A DNA stretch of 64,000 nt from Dechloromonas aromatica (nom. nud.) (GCA_017848965.1 JAFIHA010000016.1:18136-82135); one strand, 5' to 3'. Shown: positions 29,190 through 39,242, counted from the stretch's first letter. Notes: generated from the sequence alone by a model not told the origin. Translations and numbers: made by a program.

Positions 29190-29910
29190 CGTCCTGTTCG
29201 CGCTCTCTCTGGCTGTTGCCGCCCAATGGGCGGCAGCGTCGGAACTGGCCGCACATGTGACGCATCTTGCTGGCACCCTGGTGCTGAAGCCGGTGCAGGG
29301 CAATTCGCGTTTGCTGGCCGTCCATTCCGAGGTTCATGAAGGAGATACCCTGCAGACGGAGGATCGTTCCTATGCGCGGATCAAGTTCGTCGACGGTGGG
29401 GAAATGGTGATCAAACCAAATACGACGGTGATGATCGAACGCTACCGCTACAAGGCGAACAGCCCGGCTGAGGATTCGTCGGCGGTTTCCCTGATCAAGG
29501 GCGGACTGCGCTCGGTCAGCGGCCTGCTCGGCAAGCGCAGCCCGGAGAAGGTCATCCTGAAGACCAAGGTGGCAACCATCGGCATCCGCGGTACGCATTA
29601 CGGCGTGCTTGACTGTGCCGAGGAAGACGGTCGCAACAGTTGTGCCGACATTCGCACGGCCGACGGCTCGACGCCGCCGCCGGGGGTTCATGTCGACGTT
29701 GTCGAAGGGCGCATCCGGGTGACGAATACGGCGGGCGAACAGGAGTTCGAGGCCGGTCAGTTCGGTTATGTGCGTGACGCGGCGAGCGCGCCGGAAGCGG
29801 TGCCTGCCGAGCGCGGAGTGCGTGTGTCGATGCCGGACAGCATCTGCCGCAACAACACTTCGGGTAATACGGTCGGCACTTCGCGTAGCACCGCAGCCTG
29901 CTCGATGTGA
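29143..29910 (+). CDS. FecR-domain protein downstream of tpsA
   Basis: A 255-residue exported FecR protein: signal peptide (VLFALSLAVAAQWAAASE), FecR domain about 30-150 (HEGDTLQTEDRSYARIKFVDGG, KVATIGIRGTHYGV), and a low-complexity tail. Starts at 29134 and 29143 are both possible and either way the gene overlaps the 3' end of tpsA in another frame by about 50 bp, so it is translationally coupled. It probably serves the secretion pair or surface retention. Confidence 0.82.
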   Translation: MVRTLLRHGVFRSAINVLFALSLAVAAQWAAASELAAHVTHLAGTLVLKPVQGNSRLLAVHSEVHEGDTLQTEDRSYARIKFVDGGEMVIKPNTTVMIERYRYKANSPAEDSSAVSLIKGGLRSVSGLLGKRSPEKVILKTKVATIGIRGTHYGVLDCAEEDGRNSCADIRTADGSTPPPGVHVDVVEGRIRVTNTAGEQEFEAGQFGYVRDAASAPEAVPAERGVRVSMPDSICRNNTSGNTVGTSRSTAACSM

Positions 29911-29961
29911 CGCATGGCGCCGGGAGGCGCCTGCCCCGAAGGGGTGGGCGCCTTCTTCCGT

Positions 29962-31545
29962 TTACTCCTGTTGCTCCGGGGTGAGGAAGAGTTCGGCGTA
30001 GCGTTTGTGCACCTGCTGGCGCACGAAGCTGTCGAAGATATCCGGGTCGATGTGGCCGCGTTGCTTGAATTTCTCCAGAATGGACAGCGCTTCGCTGACC
30101 TTCATCGGCGTCTTGTAGGGGCGGTCGGAGGCGGTAAGTGCCTCAAAAATGTCGGCAATCGCCAGGATGCGCGCCTGGACGCTGAGTTCACCCGCCCGTA
30201 CGCCGCGTGGATAGCCCTGGCCGTCCATCCGTTCGTGGTGGTTGCCGGCGATTTCCGGAACGTTCGTCAGGTGCTTGGGCCAGGGCAGTTCTTCCAGCAT
30301 GTTGATGGTGGCAACGATGTGGTCGTTGATGATCTGCCGCTCGGGGGCTGTCAGGGTGCCGGCGATGATGGTCAGGTTGACGATCTCGTCTTCATCGAGG
30401 AAGGGGTGGTTGACGCCGTCGGCGCTCGTCCAGCGGTATTTCCGGGCGATTTCCTTGATCCGCTCGACATCGCTGTCGCTCATCCGTTCGCTACCCAGGT
30501 TGGAGCGCTGCAGCAAGGCCTGGTCTTCGGCGATTTCCTCGAGCAGGCGCGCGTGCTCGGCTTTGGCTGGCGCTGCGTCGGCGCCGGCGGCAATCGTCTC
30601 CAGCATGCGGATTTTCGCGTCCCGCCGGACGACCTCGAAGCGGGTGTCGATCAGGGCGATGCGGTCGAATATGGTTTCCAGTTTGCGCGATTTGTCGATC
30701 ACGTGCACAGGTGTCGTGATCTTGCCGCAATCGTGCATCAGGGCAGCGATGCGTAGCTCGTGCTGTTCGGTTTCGTTGAGCGTCCAGCCGGCAAGCGGGC
30801 CTTCGGTATCGGCGCAGACGGCTTCGGCGATCAGCATGGTCAGTTCCGGTACCCGGACGCAGTGGCTGTTGGTGAATGCCGATTTTTTGGCGATTGCCGT
30901 GTTGATCATGCGGATGGTCGCTTCGAACAGCGATTCCATCTGGTGCATCAACTGCCGGTTGGATAGCGCGACCGCCGCCTGTGATGCCAGGGACTCGACC
31001 AGGCGCTGGTCGGTTTCGCGGAAAACCGTGGTCTTGCCCGTTGCAGGATCGATGGCATTGATCAACTGGAGAACGCCGATCAATTCGTTCTCGTGGTTCT
31101 TCATCGGTACCGTCAGGAAAGACCGCGAGCGGTAGCCCATGCGCGCGTCGAAAGCCCGCGGACCGGTGAAATCGAAGTCCTTGACCTCGTAGGCGTCGGC
31201 AATATTGACGGTGCTGGCGCTGAGCGCGGCGTAGGCGGCGACGATCGCGTCGTTGTTGGAGCCGTCCGGGCGATAGAGGGGAAGATTGGCAAAAATACCG
31301 GATGCGGGGAGGGGGGCACTGCCGCCGTAGGCCAGATCGAGCGAGTCGGTGCGGACGATTTCGTAGCGCAGGCTACGGCCATCTTCGGAGAGCAGGTAAA
31401 GGGTTCCGCCGTCGGCGTTGGTGATGCATTTTGCAGCCTGGACGATTTTTTCCAGCAGCTTCGGTAAATGCTTTTCGCTGCTCAGTGAAATACCTACGTC
31501 ATACAGGAGTTCGAGTCGGCGTCGGGATTTTTCGAGGTCGTTCAT
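29962..31545 (-). CDS. GAF-HD-GYP protein, probable cyclic-di-GMP phosphodiesterase
   Basis: A 527-residue protein. A GAF domain spans about 15-175 (GGTLYLLSEDGRSLRYEIV). The HD-GYP part begins with LMHDCGKITTPVHVID and ends with HHERMDGQGYPRG and ADIFEALTASDRPYK; roughly 100 charged residues separate the two halves, longer than in minimal HD-GYP domains. HD-GYP enzymes hydrolyse cyclic-di-GMP. The ATG at 31545 has GGAG six bases upstream; the frame extends to 31605. Confidence 0.9.
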   Translation of the reverse strand: MNDLEKSRRRLELLYDVGISLSSEKHLPKLLEKIVQAAKCITNADGGTLYLLSEDGRSLRYEIVRTDSLDLAYGGSAPLPASGIFANLPLYRPDGSNNDAIVAAYAALSASTVNIADAYEVKDFDFTGPRAFDARMGYRSRSFLTVPMKNHENELIGVLQLINAIDPATGKTTVFRETDQRLVESLASQAAVALSNRQLMHQMESLFEATIRMINTAIAKKSAFTNSHCVRVPELTMLIAEAVCADTEGPLAGWTLNETEQHELRIAALMHDCGKITTPVHVIDKSRKLETIFDRIALIDTRFEVVRRDAKIRMLETIAAGADAAPAKAEHARLLEEIAEDQALLQRSNLGSERMSDSDVERIKEIARKYRWTSADGVNHPFLDEDEIVNLTIIAGTLTAPERQIINDHIVATINMLEELPWPKHLTNVPEIAGNHHERMDGQGYPRGVRAGELSVQARILAIADIFEALTASDRPYKTPMKVSEALSILEKFKQRGHIDPDIFDSFVRQQVHKRYAELFLTPEQQE

Positions 31546-31937
31546 GGCATTCTCCGCGCGGTTTATTCCAATATCCTCGCAAGTGTCTTTATTTTTATTT
31601 TTCATTGCCGGGCTTCACTGAGTTATCAGGGCCTTTCCCTCGGTATTTTAAAAAACAACCGTATTGAATATATGATCGTGTTTCGTTCCGTCCTGAATTA
31701 CACATTACGTCAATGATTTGCAAGAACATTTTGCTGGTGGTTCATTTGTTTTGTATGTCAATGATTTTGCTGATATCTTGAAACAATCAATATCCTTCTG
31801 GGCCGTGTCATCGATGATTCGGGCGCTGTTGATTTCGGGTTCAGTGTATCGCGAACCGGCTCGTGTTAGTGTATTCCCTGCGATGCTTGCGCAATACCGC
31901 CTGCCAAGGCATTTTTTCTGGAAAGCGTGATATTTCG
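31546..31937. other. AT-rich intergenic region between divergent signalling genes
   Basis: 392 bp with markedly lower GC than its neighbours. It separates the HD-GYP and CHASE2-cyclase starts and presumably holds both promoters. Short frames in it have no ribosome sites or family features, and I see no gene or clear operator. Confidence 0.6.
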
Positions 31938-34142
31938 ATGAAACGACTGCTGCCCCGGCTGATATTCGGAATATTCTGCACATTCTGGATTCTTGGGCAC
32001 GTCGTCCAGTCCTGGCACATTCCCTTGGTCGCGCTGTTCGATCATTACTTTTACGATGTCCGTGTCCGGGCTTTCATGCCCGATACCCAGGATGAACGTA
32101 TCGTCATCGTCGATATCGACGAAAAAAGCCTGGGGGAACTCGGGCGCTGGCCCTGGAAGCGCAGTGTCCTGGCGGAACTGGTGCGCCGTCTGGCCGATGA
32201 TTACGCGGCGTCGGTGATCGGTTTCGACATTGTTTTTGCCGAGCCGGACGATAGTTCCGGCCTGCCTGTCCTCGATGCCATGGCGCACGGCCCGTTGCGC
32301 GACAATGTGGCGTATCAGCGGGTGCTTGCCGGGCAGCGGGCAGGGCTCGACTATGACCGGAGGTTCGCCGAATCCTTGCGCGGCCGGCCGGTCGTTCTCG
32401 GTTTCTATTTTTCAAACCAGGCAGGTGCCTCGCCCGGTAGCCGACTGCCGCCGCCGTTGCTCTTTGAAGGCCAGCCGTCGCCGGGGCAATTCCCCGTGTG
32501 GCCCGGATTTGGTGGAAATCTCGCGGCCTTTCAGGAGGCCGCGGCGAGCGGCGGGCATTTCAACCCGTTGATGGATAGTGATGGGATCACCCGGCGCGTT
32601 CCTCTGTTGGGGGCTTACGCCGGGTCTTACCAGCCGACGCTGGCGCTGGCGATGAGCCTGATGCTGCTCGAGGCGGAAAAAGTGAGGCTTTTCGCCCCGG
32701 CAGCCGGCGCTCCCGTCGAATGGGTCGATATCCTGGGGAAGCGGCAGATCCTGCGCATTCCGGTTGATGCCGATGGCGCGGCGCTGGTGCCGTATCGCGG
32801 GCAGGAGGGGAGTTTTCACTACGTTCCGGCGGCGGACGTGATTGCCGGGCGGGCCGATCCCGAACTTCTTTTCGGGAAGATCGTCCTGGTCGGCACCACC
32901 GCGCCCGGGCTCAAGGATCTGCGGGCAACACCGGTCGGTGGCAGCTATCCCGGCGTCGAAATCCATGCCAACCTGTTGGCCGGGGTGCTTGACGGAGAAA
33001 TCAAGGAAAGACCGGCCTATACACTGGTCGCCGAGGCGCTGTTGCTGATCGTCGCGGGCGGCGGTCTGGCCGTCCTGCTGCCCTTCCTGAGCCCGTTGCG
33101 AGGGAGTCTGTTGACTCTGGGGGTGCTTGGCGTACTGCTGGGCGCCAATCTCGTCCTTTGGCAAAACGGCGTGGTCATGCCTTTCGCTTCGGTGGCGCTG
33201 GTCATACTTTTTACCTACGGTTTCAACGCCGCCTGGGGGTATTTCTGGGAGTCGCGGACGAAGCGGCAGCTCACCGAGCGTTTCGGTCAATATGTGCCCC
33301 CGGAGCTGGTCGTCGAAATGGCGCGCAATCCCGAGGGTTACAGCATGGTAGGACGCAACGCGGAAATGACGGTATTGTTTTCCGACGTGCGCAATTTCAC
33401 CAACATCTCGGAAGGACTCGATCCGAAAGAGCTGGCGGCGCTGATGAACGAATATCTCGGGGCGATGACCGAGGTGGTCCGACGCCATCGGGGAACCCTC
33501 GACAAGTACATCGGCGACGCGATCATGGCCTTCTGGGGGGCGCCGCTCGCCGATCCGCAGCATGCCCGGCACGCGGTGCTCGTGGCGCTGGAAATGCAGC
33601 AGGCGGTCAAGGCGCTGGCCGGGCCTTTCCAGGCGCGTGGCTGGCCGGTGCTGAAGATCGGCATCGGCATCAACAGCGGCACGATGACGGTTGGCGACAT
33701 GGGTTCGCCGGTGCGTCAGTCCTACACGGTGATGGGCGACGCGGTCAATCTCGGTGCGCGTCTCGAGGGCATCACCAAGGAATACGGGGTCGGTATCGCG
33801 GTTGGCGAACGGACGCGCGCCATGTGTCCTGAAATCGTTTTCCGGGAACTCGACAAGGTGCGGGTCAAGGGGAAGGCGACCGCGGTTTCCATCTACGAAC
33901 CGCTCTGTCAGACCAGCGAACTCGACGACGCTCGGCGTGCCGAACTCGCCGCCTGGCAGGCTGCGTTGGAGGCTTATCGGCTACAGCAATGGCAGGAAGC
34001 CGAACGGATTCTTCAAGGTCTGCTGCGGCAAAAGCCGGATGAACCCTTGTACTGCCTGTACCGGGAGCGCATTGCGCACTTGATGCAGGTGCCGCCGCTC
34101 GATGGTGAATGGGATGGCGTGACCAGTTTCAAAACCAAGTAA
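31938..34142 (+). CDS. CHASE2-domain class III adenylate/guanylate cyclase
   Basis: A 734-residue membrane cyclase. N-terminal helix, periplasmic CHASE2 domain (about 25-330, FDHYFYDVRVRAF and IVDIDEKSLGELGRWPW), three helices (about 355-430), then a class III cyclase domain (about 470-650) with metal-binding FSDVRNFTNISEGL, DKYIGDAIMAFWGAP and GINSGTMTVGDMGS. A C-terminal helical tail resembles a TPR. Product (cAMP or cGMP) is not certain. The ATG at 31938 begins the hydrophobic helix. Confidence 0.92.
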   Translation: MKRLLPRLIFGIFCTFWILGHVVQSWHIPLVALFDHYFYDVRVRAFMPDTQDERIVIVDIDEKSLGELGRWPWKRSVLAELVRRLADDYAASVIGFDIVFAEPDDSSGLPVLDAMAHGPLRDNVAYQRVLAGQRAGLDYDRRFAESLRGRPVVLGFYFSNQAGASPGSRLPPPLLFEGQPSPGQFPVWPGFGGNLAAFQEAAASGGHFNPLMDSDGITRRVPLLGAYAGSYQPTLALAMSLMLLEAEKVRLFAPAAGAPVEWVDILGKRQILRIPVDADGAALVPYRGQEGSFHYVPAADVIAGRADPELLFGKIVLVGTTAPGLKDLRATPVGGSYPGVEIHANLLAGVLDGEIKERPAYTLVAEALLLIVAGGGLAVLLPFLSPLRGSLLTLGVLGVLLGANLVLWQNGVVMPFASVALVILFTYGFNAAWGYFWESRTKRQLTERFGQYVPPELVVEMARNPEGYSMVGRNAEMTVLFSDVRNFTNISEGLDPKELAALMNEYLGAMTEVVRRHRGTLDKYIGDAIMAFWGAPLADPQHARHAVLVALEMQQAVKALAGPFQARGWPVLKIGIGINSGTMTVGDMGSPVRQSYTVMGDAVNLGARLEGITKEYGVGIAVGERTRAMCPEIVFRELDKVRVKGKATAVSIYEPLCQTSELDDARRAELAAWQAALEAYRLQQWQEAERILQGLLRQKPDEPLYCLYRERIAHLMQVPPLDGEWDGVTSFKTK

Positions 34143-34241
34143 TTCGGCAAAAACTTCTATCAACAGTAGAGCGGGAGATGCTGCGACGCAGCATGGAGTG
34201 GTAGAATCACGCCTTTGATTTTTCTGATTATTCCTATATCC

Positions 34242-36083
34242 ATGTCCGCACGCCCCATCCGCAACATCGCCATCATCGCTCACGTTGACCATGGCAAGAC
34301 CACGCTGGTCGACCAGCTCCTCCGTCAATCCGGTACTTTTGCCGCTCACCAGCAACTGGTCGAGTGCGTGATGGACTCGAATGACCTTGAAAAGGAGCGT
34401 GGCATCACCATCCTGTCGAAGAACACCGCCGTCGAATACGAAGGTATCCACATCAACATCGTCGACACCCCGGGCCACGCGGACTTCGGCGGTGAAGTCG
34501 AGCGCGTGCTCGGCATGGTTGATGGCGTGGTGCTGCTGGTCGATGCCGCCGAAGGCCCGATGCCGCAGACCCGTTTCGTGACCAAGAAGGCGCTGGCCCA
34601 GGGCCTGCGTCCGATCGTGCTGGTCAACAAGGTCGACCGCGACGGTGCCGATCCGGACAACGCCGTCAACCTGACCTTCGACCTGTTCGACAAGCTTGGC
34701 GCCACCGACGAACAGCTCGACTTCCCCATCGTCTACGCCTCCGGCCTGAACGGCTGGTCGGCGATGGAACTCGACCATCCGCGCGAAAACATGAAGCCGC
34801 TGTTCGACACCATCCTGCGCCACGTGCCGGCGCCCGATGCCGATGTCGATGCGCCGCTGCAGTTGCAGATTTCCGCCCTCGACTACTCCTCCTACGTCGG
34901 TCGCATCGGCGTCGGCAAGATCATCCGCGGCCGCGTCAAGACCGGCCAGAACGTGATGGTCATGTTCGGTACCGACGAAGAAGCCGCCGAACACGATCGT
35001 CAGCCGATCAAGGCCAAGATCGGCCAGGTCTTCGGCTACAAGGGCTTGAACAAGGTCGAGATGGACGAGGGTCAGGCCGGCGACATCGTCCAGATCACCG
35101 GTATTGAAGACCTGGTGCTGGGCTGCACGGTGACCGACCCGGAACAACCCGAAGCGCTGCCGCTCCTGAAGATCGACGAGCCGACGCTGTCCATGCAGTT
35201 CATGGTCAATACCAGCCCGCTCGCCGGCACCGAAGGCAAGTTCGTCACCAGCCGCCAGATCCGCGACCGCCTGCACAAGGAACTGCTGACCAACATGGCG
35301 CTGCGCGTGCATGACACCCCGAACGGCGACGTCTTCGACGTGGCCGGCCGCGGCGAACTGCACCTCGGCATCCTGCTCGAAAACATGCGCCGTGAAGGCT
35401 ACGAACTGGCTGTCGGTCGTCCGCGCGTGGTCAAGAAGATCATCGACGGCGTCGAGTGCGAGCCGTATGAACAACTCACCGTCGACGTCGAGGAAGATAC
35501 CCAGGGCGGCGTCATGGAAAGCCTCGGCTTGCGCAAGGGCGAGCTGCAGGACATGGTGCCGGATGGTCGCGGTCGCGTCCGTATCGAGTACCGCATCCCG
35601 GCCCGCGGCCTGATCGGTTTCCAGGGTGAGTTCATGAACCTGACCCGCGGCAATGGCCTGATGAGTCACGTTTTCGACGACTACGCCCCGGTCAAGGAAG
35701 GCAACGTCGCCGAGCGTCGCAACGGCGTGCTGATCTCGCAGGACAACGGCGAAGCCGTCGCCTACGCGCTGTGGAAGCTGCAGGATCGCGGCCGCATGTT
35801 CGTCAGCCCGGGCGAGAAGCTGTACGAAGGCATGATCATCGGCATTCACAGCCGTGAGAACGACCTCGTGGTCAACCCGATCAAGGGCAAGCAGCTGACC
35901 AACGTCCGCGCTTCCGGTACCGACGAAGCCGTGCGCCTGGTGCCGCCGGTTCAGCTCAGCCTGGAAGCCGCGGTGGAATTCATCGCCGAGGACGAGCTGG
36001 TCGAACTGACGCCGAAGTCGATCCGCCTGCGCAAGCGCTATCTGACCGAAATCGAGCGCAAGCGGGCGTTGCGCGGCTTGTAA
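34242..36083 (+). CDS. typA: TypA/BipA ribosome-associated GTPase
   Basis: A 613-residue translational GTPase. G1 is AHVDHGKTT, the switch II region is [12 protein letters not shown] and G4 is NKVDR; EF-G-like domains and the BipA-specific C-terminal domain follow. BipA acts in 50S ribosome assembly and stress or cold adaptation. The ATG at 34242 opens the standard N-terminus ([14 protein letters not shown]). Confidence 0.97.
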   Translation: MSARPIRNIAIIAHVDHGKTTLVDQLLRQSGTFAAHQQLVECVMDSNDLEKERGITILSKNTAVEYEGIHINIVDTPGHADFGGEVERVLGMVDGVVLLVDAAEGPMPQTRFVTKKALAQGLRPIVLVNKVDRDGADPDNAVNLTFDLFDKLGATDEQLDFPIVYASGLNGWSAMELDHPRENMKPLFDTILRHVPAPDADVDAPLQLQISALDYSSYVGRIGVGKIIRGRVKTGQNVMVMFGTDEEAAEHDRQPIKAKIGQVFGYKGLNKVEMDEGQAGDIVQITGIEDLVLGCTVTDPEQPEALPLLKIDEPTLSMQFMVNTSPLAGTEGKFVTSRQIRDRLHKELLTNMALRVHDTPNGDVFDVAGRGELHLGILLENMRREGYELAVGRPRVVKKIIDGVECEPYEQLTVDVEEDTQGGVMESLGLRKGELQDMVPDGRGRVRIEYRIPARGLIGFQGEFMNLTRGNGLMSHVFDDYAPVKEGNVAERRNGVLISQDNGEAVAYALWKLQDRGRMFVSPGEKLYEGMIIGIHSRENDLVVNPIKGKQLTNVRASGTDEAVRLVPPVQLSLEAAVEFIAEDELVELTPKSIRLRKRYLTEIERKRALRGL

Positions 36084-36093
36084 GAGAAAGCGT

Positions 36094-36249
36094 ATGGCAT
36101 TTTGCCAACCCTGCCGGGAGTTGGTCGAACGTCACCCGAAGGCGGCCCGGTGGGTCGCCTTCATTCTTGGCATGTCGATCTTTTTCACCTTCCTGGGCCA
36201 AGTCAGCGATCCGGTCAACGGGATCGGCTTCTGCAAGATTTACCCGTAA
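36094..36249 (+). CDS. 51-residue membrane protein with CXXC
   Basis: A small frame starting 10 bases after the typA stop with GAGAAAG as ribosome site. Residues 4-7 are CQPC; a single membrane helix (WVAFILGMSIFFTFLGQV) follows, then a short tail ending GFCKIYP. Unrecognised; position suggests co-transcription with typA. The CXXC could bind metal or undergo redox chemistry. Confidence 0.6.
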   Translation: MAFCQPCRELVERHPKAARWVAFILGMSIFFTFLGQVSDPVNGIGFCKIYP

Positions 36250-36255
36250 AGAACT

Positions 36256-37272
36256 TCAACCGCCGGTCATCGACATGAAGCGGACAACCTTCGGGTTCTG
36301 CATCTGCTCGGCAAATTCGTGACCGAAAGGCTTGATGCCCATGCTGTCGATGATGGCCTGGCGTAAAGCGCTGTCACCCTGGGTCTCGCGCAGGGCTGGC
36401 AGCAGATTGAGTGCATCGTTCTGCCCCAGGCAGGGATAAAGCTCTCCCTTGGCAGTGACCCGCACACGATTGCAGCTATCGCAGAAATTGTGACTGTGCG
36501 GGGAAATGAAGCCGACCCGTGTCTCGCTGCCGGCGACGCGCCAGTAACGCGCAGGGCCGCCGCTGTTTTCGCTGCTGGGAACGATACTGAAATGCTCGCC
36601 AAGCCGCGAGCGTGTTTCCTCGGACGAAACATGGGTCTGACTGCGGCCCTGGATGTCTCCGAGCGGCATTTCCTCTATGAATGAAATGTCGAGTCCGTTA
36701 TCGACGGCGAAGCGGACAAGATCGATGAATTCATCGTCGTTGACGCCGCGCATCATCACCGTGTTCAGTTTGGTGCGCCGAAATCCGCTCGCCGTCGCAG
36801 CGGCGATGCCGCGCAGCACCTTGTCCAGATCGCCGATCCGGGTGATTTTCCGGAAACGTTCCCGGTTCAGGCTGTCGAGGCTGATGTTCAAGCGCTTGAC
36901 GCCGGCTGACTTGAGTGCGCCGGCATGGGTTTCCAGTTGCGAACCGTTGGTCGTCATCACCAGATTGTCGAGTCCCGGCAGCGCGCCGAGTCGCTCGATC
37001 AGCCACATCACGTTCTTCCGCACCAGGGGTTCGCCGCCCGTCAGGCGCAATTTGCTGACACCGAGCCCGACGAAGGTCTTGGCAACTTTCAGCGCTTCTT
37101 CCAGCGACATCACCTCGCTGCGCGGCAGGAAAGTCATTTCTTCCGCCATGCAGTAAGTGCAGCGGAAATCGCAGCGATCGGTGATCGACAGGCGCAGGTA
37201 GGTCACATGTCGTCCGTAGCGATCGACCAGAGTGCCGGGTGGATGTAGTGTGGTGGCGATATCGGGTTCCAT
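36256..37272 (-). CDS. moaA: MoaA, GTP 3',8-cyclase (molybdopterin synthesis)
   Basis: A 338-residue radical SAM enzyme making the first intermediate of molybdopterin from GTP. The N-terminal cluster motif is CDFRCTYCM (CX3CX2C) and the C-terminal cluster motif CDSCNRVRVTAKGELYPC; the C-terminus ends in GG as in active MoaA. The ATG at 37272 gives the usual length; an in-frame ATG at 37314 would add 14 residues. Neither start has a strong ribosome site. Confidence 0.95.
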   Translation of the reverse strand: MEPDIATTLHPPGTLVDRYGRHVTYLRLSITDRCDFRCTYCMAEEMTFLPRSEVMSLEEALKVAKTFVGLGVSKLRLTGGEPLVRKNVMWLIERLGALPGLDNLVMTTNGSQLETHAGALKSAGVKRLNISLDSLNRERFRKITRIGDLDKVLRGIAAATASGFRRTKLNTVMMRGVNDDEFIDLVRFAVDNGLDISFIEEMPLGDIQGRSQTHVSSEETRSRLGEHFSIVPSSENSGGPARYWRVAGSETRVGFISPHSHNFCDSCNRVRVTAKGELYPCLGQNDALNLLPALRETQGDSALRQAIIDSMGIKPFGHEFAEQMQNPKVVRFMSMTGG

Positions 37273-37401
37273 GCTGCGATTATCAGTGCCAAAATCGCTG
37301 TCGACAAGCGCCATGGCGCGCGCCGGAAGCTGAAAAACCCCGGCAATATCCTAGGCTTATGCTATTATCGTGGCCGTTGTTCGGGGCAAGACCGGCCAAC
37401 A

Positions 37402-37429
37402 AAAAGCCCAGCAAAGATGCTGGGCTTTT
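37402..37429 (-). terminator. Terminator after tRNA-Asn
   Basis: Perfect 12-bp stem AAAAGCCCAGCA with TGCTGGGCTTTT around AAGA. It can work in both directions; on the minus strand it lies ten bases beyond the tRNA-Asn 3' end. Confidence 0.8.
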
Positions 37430-37439
37430 CGATGAAGCT

Positions 37440-37515
37440 TGGCTCCCCGACCTGGGCTCGAACCAGGGACCTACGGATTAACAGTCCGGCGCTCTACCGA
37501 CTGAGCTATCGGGGA
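37440..37515 (-). tRNA. tRNA-Asn (GTT)
   Basis: 76 nt including encoded CCA. Acceptor TCCCCGA pairs with TCGGGGA, discriminator G; anticodon loop CTGTTAA gives anticodon GTT. T arm CCTGG-TTCGAGC-CCAGG is perfect. Confidence 0.97.
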
Positions 37516-37585
37516 AGTGAAGCGAGCATTATAGGAGTCGAAGCATGAAGGGTCAAGTCGCCGAGGTTGTTTCTGGATTGAAAGC

Positions 37586-39226
37586 ATGGTCATGAATGTC
37601 GGACAGGTCTACGCAAAAACCCCGATCGGCGATGAAGCCGTCCGGCAAAGTACGCGCGTTGTCCAGCGCAATCTGCGGATGGTATTGGTGCAAGTCGATG
37701 GCAAACTGACGGTTGCCGAGCTTTCCGACAAGATCGGCAATGCCCGTCTGGTCGAAAACGCCATCCGTGAACTGGAGAGTGGCGGCTACATCGTGCCTCT
37801 GGAAGGGGCTGCCGCCGCCTGGGAAAGACCGGTGGAAGCGCCGCGCCGCGAACAGGTTTCAGCCATCTCCCAGTTTTCCACGTTTGGCACCAGCAAAAGC
37901 CCGTCGGCCAAGGACATGCCGAGTCGTGCCAGCCAGTTTTCGACTTTCGGCAAGCCGGTTCTGCCGGCACCGCAGCCAGCCGGCGCACCCAAACCGGATC
38001 TGCCGGCGGCGCACGAACCGGAAAAGGCGGTGTCTTCCTCGGTACCTTTGTCCCGTTGGTTGTATGGCGCACTGGGTGTTGTCTTCTTCGCCATCCTGCT
38101 GGTCCTGGTTTATCCGTACGACCGCCATCGGGAGGACATCGCCAAGGTAGCCACCGAGTTGTTCAAGCAGCCGGTCAGCATCGGCAAGGTTTCCCTGCAA
38201 TTGTTGCCCAAGCCGCAACTACTCCTCAGCGATCTGGATATTGGAGATGGCCGGATCGCCAGCGTGGCGATCGATCAGCCCTGGCAATTCCTGTTCGGCG
38301 ATGCACAACAGATCGAGCGCATGAGCGCAAGCGGTGCCGAATTGCCGCTCGCCCCTCTGCTCGCATCGCCGCTACTGCAACAGACCGGATTGCCGGGTTT
38401 GCGTCAGGTGATGTTCGAGAACCTGAGCGTGAAGGCCGGAACTGGCCTGCTGTTCTCGCCACTGAATGGTCACCTCGATTTTTCGCAAGGCAGTTTTGCC
38501 AACGGGGCGCTGGAAAATCCGGAACGTAGCCTGTTGCTCAAGTTGACACCGGCAGCGACTGGCTTGGCCTTGGCCATCGAGGGACGCGCCTGGCCTTTAC
38601 CCGGGCTCAAGGGTGAGTTCTCCGCCATGCAGGCCAAGGGCTTGTTGAGCGCGGACCGCCTTTCGGTGAGCGACATCGACGCGAATTTCCTGGGTGGTCT
38701 GTTGCGCGGCCAGTGGGAACTGACATGGAGTAACGGCCTGGCCATGAACGGAAGCGGGCGATTTGAGCGAGTCGATCTGGCAATGCTTTCCTCAAGTCTG
38801 TTGCGGATTGTACGTCTGGATGGAGAGCTTTCCGGCGAGCTGGGGCTCAGCGGTCGCTCGGATTCCTGGCTCTCGCTCTGGCAATCGGCGACCGCCCAAT
38901 TGAAACTCCGGGCGCAGCGCGGCACGCTTCATGGCGTAGACATCGGTGAGGCTGGGCGGCGCGGTGCTGGCGCGACGGTTCGTTCTGGAACGACCCGTTT
39001 TGATACTTTGGTGGCCAACCTGTTGATCGACCCGAAGAATATCCTGTTTCGAGACATTCGCCTGGAGGCCGGGGCGATTTCCGCCACCGGGCAGGTGGCG
39101 GCGGAACGTGACGGCAATGTCGACGGACGTCTGGTGATGAGCGCACAGACTTCAGCGGCCACGGTCAGGGTGCCGCTGGCGGTTTCCGGCCGGTTGCCGG
39201 AGTTGACGCTGAGCGCTGGAAGGTAG
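37586..39226 (+). CDS. AsmA-like membrane-anchored protein with N-terminal helical/winged domain
   Basis: A 546-residue protein. Residues about 15-70 look like a small winged-helix or PilZ-adjacent type fold (LRMVLVQVDGKLTVAELSDK). A Pro/Ala/Ser-rich linker with two ISQFSTFG/ASQFSTFG repeats follows, then one membrane helix (about 155-173) and a periplasmic AsmA-type beta-rich region. AsmA relatives are linked to lipid transport to the outer membrane. The cytoplasmic N-terminal domain joined to AsmA is unusual. ATG 37586 or 37592. Confidence 0.75.
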   Translation: MVMNVGQVYAKTPIGDEAVRQSTRVVQRNLRMVLVQVDGKLTVAELSDKIGNARLVENAIRELESGGYIVPLEGAAAAWERPVEAPRREQVSAISQFSTFGTSKSPSAKDMPSRASQFSTFGKPVLPAPQPAGAPKPDLPAAHEPEKAVSSSVPLSRWLYGALGVVFFAILLVLVYPYDRHREDIAKVATELFKQPVSIGKVSLQLLPKPQLLLSDLDIGDGRIASVAIDQPWQFLFGDAQQIERMSASGAELPLAPLLASPLLQQTGLPGLRQVMFENLSVKAGTGLLFSPLNGHLDFSQGSFANGALENPERSLLLKLTPAATGLALAIEGRAWPLPGLKGEFSAMQAKGLLSADRLSVSDIDANFLGGLLRGQWELTWSNGLAMNGSGRFERVDLAMLSSSLLRIVRLDGELSGELGLSGRSDSWLSLWQSATAQLKLRAQRGTLHGVDIGEAGRRGAGATVRSGTTRFDTLVANLLIDPKNILFRDIRLEAGAISATGQVAAERDGNVDGRLVMSAQTSAATVRVPLAVSGRLPELTLSAGR

Positions 39227-39242
39227 TTCAGCACAAAACAAA

